DNA of 11,272 bases, taken from the NCBI GenBank assembly GCA_030594025.1, contig JAUVFY010000029.1:1-11272 (forward strand), given 5' to 3'. The stretch is from Deltaproteobacteria bacterium. Lineage in GTDB: Bacteria > Desulfobacterota > GWC2-55-46 > JAUVFY01. A program made the translations under genes and the position numbers. A model generated the notes under the pieces. That model worked only from the letters and a program-made list of their open reading frames with translations. It searched no databases and had not been told where the DNA came from. This document shows positions 1 to 4,480 of this stretch, one piece after another (the stretch's first letter is position 1; every line of letters begins with the position of its first letter).

Positions 1-553
1 CCGTAGAGTCTTCTTCGGGGACATCTTCTTCCTCCAGAATTTCAATGTCCTTAAGGGTGGGAAGGCTCGAGAGGTCTTTTAGGTCAAAGGCCTCGAGGAA
101 CTCTTTAGTCGTGCCGTAGACAACGGGCCTTCCGGGTGCGTCCTTCCTTCCAGCGATCCTGACGAGTCTTCTTTCAAGGAGCGTTCTAAGGACCCCCGAG
201 GAGTCCACCCCCCTGATCTCCTCGATCTCCGAGCGTGTTGAGGGCTGGTTGTAAACCACAATGGCCAGTGTCTCCATAGCGGCCCTGCTTATCCTCTGCA
301 TGCCTATCTTAAAGAGCCTCTTTATCCACGGGGCGTATTCGGGGCGTGTCCTGAGCTGAAACCCCCCGGCCACCTCCTCAATGGTAATGCCCCTTGCGGG
401 CGCCCGGTAATCCTTTTTAAGCTCAGCCAGGGCGGCCTTTATATCGTCCCCCGGCGTGCCTTCCAGGACCGCGGCGATCCGGTCTATAGATATGGGGTGG
501 TCGGCGGCGAAGACGAGCGCCTCAACGAGTTGTTTTAGCTCCTCTTTGTCCAT
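1..553 (-). CDS. scpB: Segregation and condensation protein B (ScpB), 3' end cut by window edge
   Basis: ScpB is the winged-helix subunit that dimerises and binds the kleisin ScpA in the SMC-ScpAB complex, which organises and helps segregate the chromosome. Reading the minus strand from the ATG at 553-551 gives 184 codons open to the left edge. The protein starts MDKEELKQLVEALVFAADHP and contains the family's conserved stretch around residues 95-155 (METLAIVVYNQPSTRSEIEE, then RGVDSS, then GRKDAPGRPVVYGTTKEFLE), which is the second winged-helix region. The visible part covers almost the whole normal family length; only an acidic tail (EILEEEDVPEED) runs out of the window. Its ATG overlaps the scpA stop as TGATG, and an AGAGG ribosome site lies 7 bases upstream inside scpA, so the two are probably translationally coupled. 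The identification is firm; the true C-terminus is not visible. Confidence 0.95.
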   Translation of the reverse strand, partial: MDKEELKQLVEALVFAADHPISIDRIAAVLEGTPGDDIKAALAELKKDYRAPARGITIEEVAGGFQLRTRPEYAPWIKRLFKIGMQRISRAAMETLAIVVYNQPSTRSEIEEIRGVDSSGVLRTLLERRLVRIAGRKDAPGRPVVYGTTKEFLEAFDLKDLSSLPTLKDIEILEEEDVPEEDST

Positions 554-1296
554 CACAGAACCTCTTTCGTTGGGCCGGGAGGCGAAGAAAGGTAAAGCCT
601 TATTGCCTCGTCTGTCTGGTGGACCCTTACCAACTGTAGCCTGGAGAGCTCGAGCACGGCAAGGAAAGTAACGATTACCTCCCCCCTGGTCGCGGTGTCG
701 GCAAAGAGGTCACCGAAGACGACGCTTCTTTCGCTCCCGAGCCTTTCCATTATGTGGTTTATCTTGTCCGCTATCTTGAACCTGTCCGCCGTGAGGTCGA
801 GCTCGAAGCTCTTCGGTGCCTTCTTGAGTATATCCTTGAAGGCCTCCAGAAGGTCCAAAAGAGAAAGATCAACGACCCCGGCCCCCGCTTCATAGTCCTC
901 AAAATCTTCAAGCGGTATGGGCGCGCCTCTTGTAAACACGTCTCTACCGAGTATGAGCCTCCCCGTAAGCTCCTCGGCCGCCTCCTTGTACCTCTGGTAG
1001 TTGAGGAGCTTCCATACAAGGGCATGCCTTGGGTCGACCCCCTCTTCCTCCTCATCGGGCTCCTCGGGCAAGGGCAGGAGCATCTTGCTCTTTATGTGCA
1101 CGAGGGTGGCGGCCATCACCAGGTACTCTCCTGCAAGGTCCAGGTTCATCGTCTTCATCATCTCTACGTACTCGAGGTACTGCTCTACTATCCTGGCGAT
1201 GGGGATGTCGTAGATATCCACCTCGTTCCTTTTTATGAGGTGCAAAAGAAGGTCCAGCGGGCCTTCGAATATCTCGAGCTTTACGTTGTAGGCCAT
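553..1296 (-). CDS. scpA: Segregation and condensation protein A (ScpA, kleisin)
   Basis: ScpA is the bacterial kleisin that bridges the two SMC heads and recruits ScpB. The 247-residue product has the normal family length. The N-terminal domain carries the hallmark EGPLDLLLHLIKRNEVDIYD motif (from about residue 11), followed by IPIARIVEQYLEYVE and the helix AGEYLVMAATLVHIKSKMLL, which contacts the SMC neck. An acidic linker (PEEPDEEEEGVDPR, about 76-89) follows. The C-terminal winged helix (about 170-240, RGEVIVTFLAVLELSRLQLV) would bind the SMC head. The ribosome site before the ATG is weak (AAAGCGG, then TATTAAT). A promoter-like pair just upstream (see 1319-1347) suggests scpAB may have its own transcription start, although the genes lie only 93 bases downstream of trpS on the same strand. 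SMC itself is not in the window. Confidence 0.96.
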   Translation of the reverse strand: MAYNVKLEIFEGPLDLLLHLIKRNEVDIYDIPIARIVEQYLEYVEMMKTMNLDLAGEYLVMAATLVHIKSKMLLPLPEEPDEEEEGVDPRHALVWKLLNYQRYKEAAEELTGRLILGRDVFTRGAPIPLEDFEDYEAGAGVVDLSLLDLLEAFKDILKKAPKSFELDLTADRFKIADKINHIMERLGSERSVVFGDLFADTATRGEVIVTFLAVLELSRLQLVRVHQTDEAIRLYLSSPPGPTKEVL

Positions 1297-1318
1297 ATTA
1301 ATACCGCTTTACGTGAAC

Positions 1319-1347
1319 GTTATACGTGATGCGTAAAAATCTTTTAA
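1319..1347 (-). promoter_or_regulatory. Possible sigma-70-type promoter for scpAB
   Basis: On the minus strand TTAAAA (1347-1342, four of six matches to TTGACA) is separated by 17 bases from TATAAC (1324-1319, five of six matches to TATAAT). Transcription would begin about 15 bases before the scpA ATG. The spacer contains one arm of the inverted repeat described at 1325-1365. Spacing and position are good but the -35 match is modest, so this is a candidate only. Confidence 0.32.
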
Positions 1348-1365
1348 AACGCATTACGCATCACG
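1325..1365. repeat. Perfect 12-bp inverted repeat (hairpin) between trpS and scpA
   Basis: CGTGATGCGTAA at 1325-1336 is the exact reverse complement of TTACGCATCACG at 1354-1365, with a 17-base AT-rich loop that itself contains the palindrome TTTTAAAA. The arms are built from the same heptamer-like unit (GCGTGAT / ATCACGC) as the neighbouring direct repeats. The hairpin sits just after the trpS stop on the transcribed strand, but no T run follows it in that direction, so it does not look like an intrinsic terminator. It could protect the 3' end of the trpS message or be a remnant of a dispersed intergenic repeat. Confidence 0.75.
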
Positions 1366-1396
1366 CACACGCATCACGGTCTTCATTCGTCATTCG
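1349..1396. repeat. Degenerate heptamer direct repeats overlapping the end of trpS
   Basis: On the plus strand the units are ACGCATT (1349-1355), ACGCATC (1356-1362), a shortened ACGCAC (1363-1368), ACGCATC (1369-1375) and ACG (1376-1378). A second tandem heptamer, TCATTCG twice, lies at 1383-1396. The last copy of the second set forms the end of trpS: read on the minus strand it supplies the final Glu codon and the TGA stop. The pattern is simple and variable, unlike a CRISPR repeat. Confidence 0.7.
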
Positions 1397-2376
1397 AGGG
1401 CCATCGCCTTCCTGACATCGAGTATCGTCTTTTCGGCCACTGCGCCTGCCCTCCTCGAGCCTTCCTTCAAAACCGACCAGATCCTTTCCCTGTCTTTTGA
1501 CAGCTCTTCTCTCTTTTCCTGTATAGGCTTTAACCTTTCAAGTACCTTCGGGATTACCGACTGCTTACATTCTATGCAGCCTATGCCCGCTGTGGTACAG
1601 CCCTTCCTGACCCATGCGATTGTCTTCTCATCGGAATAGAATTTATGAAAGGTCAGGAAAAGTGGGCATATGTCGGGGTTTCCCGGGTCTTGCCTTCTTT
1701 TCCTTGCCGGGTCGGTCATCATCGTGAGTATCTTTTTTTTGACCACGTCCGGGGGGTCGGAGAGGTAGACGGCGTTGTTATAGGCCTTGCTCATCTTCCT
1801 TCCGTCGGTCCCCAGAACTTTCGGCGCGTCAGTCAAAAGCGTTTCAGGCTCTGGGAAGAGCTCCCCGTAGAAGTAGTTGAAGCGGCGGGTAATCTCCCTC
1901 GAAAGCTCCACATGCGGGACCTGGTCTATGCCCACGGGTACCTTCTGGGCCTTGTATATGATGATGTCCGCTGTCTGCAGGACCGGATAGCCGAGGAAGC
2001 CGAAGGTATGCAGGTCTTTGCCCGTTATCTCCTTCAATTGCTCCTTGTACGTGGGGTTTCTCTCGAGCCACCCCAGGGGCGTTATCATCGAGAGCAGTAC
2101 AAAGAGCTCCGCGTGTTCCTTTATCGAGGACTGGACGAATACGGTGGATACCTCCGGGTCTATCCCTACCGCGAGCCAGTCAACGACCATCTCCCATGTG
2201 TTCTCTCTTATCTCCTTTGGATCGGCGTACTCGGTTGTAAGTGCGTGCCAGTCCGCGGCAAAGAAAAAGCATTCGTACTGTTTCTGGAGCTTGAGCCAGT
2301 TCTCAAGGACCCCGTGGTAATGGCCAAGGTGGAGCTTGCCCGAGGGCCTCATTCCGCTCAATACCCTGGGCGGCAT
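1390..2376 (-). CDS. trpS: Tryptophanyl-tRNA synthetase, iron-sulfur-type
   Basis: This enzyme charges tRNA-Trp with tryptophan using ATP in the cytoplasm and acts as a homodimer (class Ic). The 328-residue product is normal for bacterial TrpRS. Visible signatures are the HIGH-type motif HLGH (16-19) in RPSGKLHLGHYHG, the tryptophan-site region GYPVLQTADIIIYKAQKVPV (129-148), VGIDQVPHVELSREI (148-162) and the KMSKS-type loop KMSKA (194-198). Cysteines at 237, 260, 267 and 270 have the exact spacing C-x22-C-x6-C-x2-C that binds a [4Fe-4S] cluster in Thermotoga maritima TrpRS. The start is well supported: a strong GGGAGGGG site lies about 7 bases before the ATG, which overlaps the stop of the upstream protease gene (TGATG). 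The last codons fall inside a heptamer repeat. Confidence 0.97.
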   Translation of the reverse strand: MPPRVLSGMRPSGKLHLGHYHGVLENWLKLQKQYECFFFAADWHALTTEYADPKEIRENTWEMVVDWLAVGIDPEVSTVFVQSSIKEHAELFVLLSMITPLGWLERNPTYKEQLKEITGKDLHTFGFLGYPVLQTADIIIYKAQKVPVGIDQVPHVELSREITRRFNYFYGELFPEPETLLTDAPKVLGTDGRKMSKAYNNAVYLSDPPDVVKKKILTMMTDPARKRRQDPGNPDICPLFLTFHKFYSDEKTIAWVRKGCTTAGIGCIECKQSVIPKVLERLKPIQEKREELSKDRERIWSVLKEGSRRAGAVAEKTILDVRKAMALE

Positions 2377-3017
2377 CAGATGCCCCCTCCCAGCAAGACC
2401 TTTACAATGAATATAATAAGCGGGGATATCACCGCACCGATTATACCGCTCATAAGAAGCATGATGAGTATTATAAACCCGTAAGGTTCTATCCGGGAGA
2501 AGGCAATCGCCTGTTGGGCAGGCAAAAGGTTCTGGAGCACCTGGGACCCGTCAAGGGGAGGTATGGGTATCAGGTTGAAGACCGCGAGCCCCACGTTCAG
2601 CCATATGCTCAGCTCCACCATAGAAACAAGGGGCGTGTATATCCCCGGAGGCAGTGCCGTAATAAGTCCGCCTGAAATGAAAAAGAGCCTATAGATGAGC
2701 GCAAAAACTGCGGCGAGGAAAAGGTTTGTCGCCGGGCCCGCAAGGCTTACCCACACGAGGCTCTTTGCAGGGTCCTTGAAGTAACGCGCGTTTATGGGCA
2801 CGGGCTTGGCCCACCCGAACATCCCCGTTATAAAAAGTGCAAGCGTTCCTATGGGGTCAAGGTGTTTTATGGGGTTGAGCGTGAGTCTGCCCAGCATCCT
2901 TGCGGTGGGGTCGCCGAACCTCGAGGCGACCCAGCCGTGGGCACACTCGTGTGCCGTAATGGCCAGCAAAATGGGCGGAGCCAGGAGCAGTATCCTTAGC
3001 AAATATCCTTCAAACAT
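2376..3017 (-). CDS. Site-2 protease family (peptidase M50) membrane metalloprotease
   Basis: A 213-residue integral membrane protein of the short, PDZ-less M50 group often annotated 'site-2 protease family protein'. The zinc motif HECAH (23-27) lies in the first membrane helix, and the second active-site motif NLIPIPPLDG (148-157, with Asp156 as third zinc ligand) lies in a later one. The family-typical DPTARMLGRLTLNPIKHLDPIGTL region spans 36-59 and GWAKPVP 68-74. Hydrophobic segments are seen at roughly 6-22, 54-66, 87-112, 130-150 and 179-208. Such proteins are expected to cut substrates inside the membrane, but the substrate of this subgroup is not known to me. It is the first gene of a unit with trpS. 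There is no recognisable ribosome site before the ATG at 3017, and a promoter-like sequence lies so close that the message may be nearly leaderless. Confidence 0.9.
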   Translation of the reverse strand: MFEGYLLRILLLAPPILLAITAHECAHGWVASRFGDPTARMLGRLTLNPIKHLDPIGTLALFITGMFGWAKPVPINARYFKDPAKSLVWVSLAGPATNLFLAAVFALIYRLFFISGGLITALPPGIYTPLVSMVELSIWLNVGLAVFNLIPIPPLDGSQVLQNLLPAQQAIAFSRIEPYGFIILIMLLMSGIIGAVISPLIIFIVKVLLGGGI

Positions 3018-3028
3018 CTTAACTTACA

Positions 3029-3058
3029 AGTCTATCAAACACCTTTCACCCCAGTCAA
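3029..3058 (-). promoter_or_regulatory. Candidate promoter for the M50 protease-trpS unit, possibly leaderless
   Basis: On the minus strand TTGACT (3058-3053, five of six matches) is followed after 18 bases by TAGACT (3034-3029, four of six matches). Only 11 bases separate this -10 from the ATG at 3017, so transcription would start about 4 bases upstream of the start codon. This fits the absence of a Shine-Dalgarno sequence. The -10 is imperfect, so the call is tentative. Confidence 0.4.
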
Positions 3059-3080
3059 CGTAAATCTTTAGAAGTGCTCT

Positions 3081-3123
3081 GCCCGGCCCGGGAGATCCCC
3101 GGGGACCGGAAATCAAACGGGCC
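3081..3123. repeat. GC-rich hairpin element in the divergent spacer
   Basis: CCCGGG at 3087-3092 can pair with CCCGGG at 3098-3103 across the loop AGATC. Outer pairs GG 3085-3086 with CC 3106-3107, and GCCCG 3081-3085 with CGGGC 3118-3122, offer alternative longer folding. It lies upstream of both divergent promoters' start sites and has no T run on either side, so it is unlikely to be a terminator. It could be a protein-binding palindrome or an uncharacterised structured element. The rest of the 211-base spacer between the divergent genes contains only the two candidate promoters. Confidence 0.45.
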
Positions 3124-3163
3124 TGACTGTAGCCTTTCCCTTGCAAAAACGTCCAGAAAATCC

Positions 3164-3205
3164 TTGACTTGTCCGATGATTAAATGGTAATTATTAAAGA
3201 ATAAT
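3164..3205 (+). promoter_or_regulatory. Candidate promoter and overlapping AT inverted repeat upstream of the response regulator
   Basis: TTGACT (3164-3169, five of six matches to the -35 consensus) is followed after 16 bases by GGTAAT (3186-3191, four of six matches); AATAAT at 3200-3205 is another -10-like hexamer. The perfect inverted repeat ATTATT (3190-3195) / AATAAT (3200-3205) with a 4-base spacer overlaps this zone and could be an operator. An AAAGGG ribosome site at 3214-3219 precedes the ATG at 3229 by 9 bases. Confidence 0.4.
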
Positions 3206-3228
3206 AGACGGATAAAGGGTTAAAAATA

Positions 3229-4299
3229 ATGAAAAAGATACTCCTGGCGGACGACAGCATAACCATCCAGAAGGTCATCTCCATAACCTTCGCTTCAGAG
3301 GACTATGACCTCGTTATCGTGGGTGACGGCGATTCGGCCGTGGAAAAGGCGAAAGAGGTAAAGCCTGACCTTATAATGGCCGATGTGGCCATGCCCGGCA
3401 AGAACGGCTACGAGGTCTGCGAGGCGGTAAAGAACGACCCTGACCTGGCGACGATTCCCGTAATGCTCCTTGCCGGGACCTTCGAGCCCTTGAACGATGA
3501 GGAGGCCTCAAGGGTACACGCCGACGACCACATCGTAAAACCCTTTGAATCAGAGGTGCTTATTGAGAAGGTAAAGACCTTGCTTGAAAGACCTCCTAAA
3601 GAGGTCGCCCCAGCCGAGGGCCTCGAGGCGGAACCCATCGAGGCAGAGCCGCTCCACATAGAACCCATCGAGGCAGAACCCATTGAGCCAGAGCCTTTAG
3701 CCGAAGAAGCTCCTTCAGAGCCCCTGGAGGCAGAGCCGCCTGCACCCGAGGACGTCTGGCAGGCCGCGGATTTCCTTAGCCCTTCTGAGGAAGCCGAAGA
3801 GGAGACAGCCGAGGGCATGGCCCCGGAACCTGATTTTGACCTGATCGAAGAAACACCAGAGGCCGAAACGCCCCTTGGTGAGGCCGAAGGGCCGGAGTTC
3901 GAGATCCCAGAGGAAGCCCCGGTAGAAGCCGAAGCCCCGGAAGCAGAGGAGGTCAAAGAAGTGGAGCCTCAACCGCCTCAAGAGGAGCCAGACCTCGGTG
4001 TTACCGAGGAGGTCCTTTTAGAAGAAGAGGCCGAAACGCCCCTTGGTGAGGCCGAAGGGCCGGAGTTCGAGATCCCCGAGGAAGCCCCGGTCGAAGCAGA
4101 AGCCCCGGCGCCCCCTCAAGAGGAGGGCGCTCCTGATGTGAGTGCCATCCCGAGGGAGAAACTCGAACAGATAGTCTCAAAGGTTATACGGGAAGTTGTC
4201 GAGGAGATAGCCTGGGAGGTAGTGCCCGAGCTCGCAGAACAGCTTATAAGGGAAGAGATTATTGACAAGGTCAGGGAGTCTTTGACCAGGAAAAAGTAA
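3229..4299 (+). CDS. Orphan response regulator: receiver domain, acidic Glu/Pro linker, C-terminal helical segment
   Basis: A 356-residue protein. Residues 1-122 form a CheY-like receiver: acidic pocket D8/D9 (LLADDS), predicted phosphorylated Asp52 (MADVAMPG) and Lys104 (VKPF). The usual Thr/Ser of the activation switch appears to be Ala82 (VMLLAGTFEPLND), as in atypical FrzS-like receivers. Residues 125-304 are a low-complexity linker rich in Glu, Pro and Ala, with repeated EPIEAEP units (about 136-152) and an exact 27-residue duplication (211-237 and 267-293). Residues 305-356 form a compact amphipathic helical segment (IPREKLEQIVSKVIREVVEE, then IAWEVVPELAEQLIREEI) that resembles tails of other deltaproteobacterial receiver proteins; I cannot name its function. 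No DNA-binding or enzymatic output domain and no neighbouring histidine kinase is seen, so output by protein contact is likely. A motility, polarity or signalling scaffold role is only a guess. Confidence 0.85.
   Translation: MKKILLADDSITIQKVISITFASEDYDLVIVGDGDSAVEKAKEVKPDLIMADVAMPGKNGYEVCEAVKNDPDLATIPVMLLAGTFEPLNDEEASRVHADDHIVKPFESEVLIEKVKTLLERPPKEVAPAEGLEAEPIEAEPLHIEPIEAEPIEPEPLAEEAPSEPLEAEPPAPEDVWQAADFLSPSEEAEEETAEGMAPEPDFDLIEETPEAETPLGEAEGPEFEIPEEAPVEAEAPEAEEVKEVEPQPPQEEPDLGVTEEVLLEEEAETPLGEAEGPEFEIPEEAPVEAEAPAPPQEEGAPDVSAIPREKLEQIVSKVIREVVEEIAWEVVPELAEQLIREEIIDKVRESLTRKK
3859..4107 (+). repeat. In-frame 81-base direct duplication within the response regulator linker
   Basis: Bases 3859-3939 and 4027-4107 are direct repeats 168 bases apart. 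The first 50 bases are identical, and the only three differences (CCA/CCC, GTA/GTC, GCC/GCA) are silent, so both copies encode the same 27 residues beginning EAETPLGEAEGPEFEIPEEA. The spacing is a whole number of codons, so recombination between the copies would remove or add 56 codons without breaking the frame. Confidence 0.9.
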
Positions 4300-4480
4300 C
4301 AAGGAGGGCTTAACGCAGGAGATTATAAACTTTCCTGCCGCTGGCTCTTTACATATCCTTTAAACGACGGGGGAGTTGGTTGGGGATCCTGTCAGCCGGA
4401 ATTCCTGATTACATTCCCCCTTAAATTTTTCCTTTTAACTTTAAGCCCATCTCAAGCTTAGAAGCCGCAGAAATCTCCTT
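4300..4480 (+). other. Non-coding spacer and leader before valS
   Basis: This 181-base region follows the response regulator stop. I see no gene, tRNA or T-box here (no T-box AGGGTGGNACCGCG-like sequence). GGGGGA (4369-4374) can pair with TCCCCC (4415-4420) around a 40-base loop and is followed by TTAAATTTTT (4421-4430), so a weak composite terminator is possible. No convincing promoter hexamers were found. The valS ATG at 4481 is preceded by AAATCTCCTT, with no Shine-Dalgarno sequence. Confidence 0.5.

Noticed and set aside
754..1329. A 191-codon open frame on the plus strand opposite scpA
   Set aside because: It is fully antisense to a clear scpA gene, resembles no family I know, and results from the codon bias of the opposite strand.
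1349..1396. CRISPR-like array in the trpS-scpA gap
   Set aside because: Units are only 7 bases, contiguous and variable, with no spacers and no cas genes nearby.
1645..2484. A 279-codon open frame on the plus strand opposite trpS
   Set aside because: trpS on the minus strand has all catalytic motifs and a strong ribosome site; the plus-strand frame has no recognisable domain.
3408..3956. A Ser/Gly/Ala-rich 182-codon frame on the minus strand
   Set aside because: It is the reverse reading of the Glu/Pro-rich linker and gives artificial low complexity.
4303..4362. Short reading frame after the AAGGAGG-like and CAGGAG sequences downstream of the response regulator
   Set aside because: No ATG, GTG or TTG stands at a suitable distance; only an ATT start would work, which is too rare to claim.
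4369..4430. Intrinsic terminator after the response regulator
   Set aside because: The GGGGGA/TCCCCC stem has only 6 pairs around a 40-base loop and the T stretch is interrupted (TTAAATTTTT), so it is too weak to list as a terminator.
4300..4480. T-box riboswitch before valS
   Set aside because: No T-box sequence, specifier-loop architecture or clear terminator/antiterminator pair could be found.
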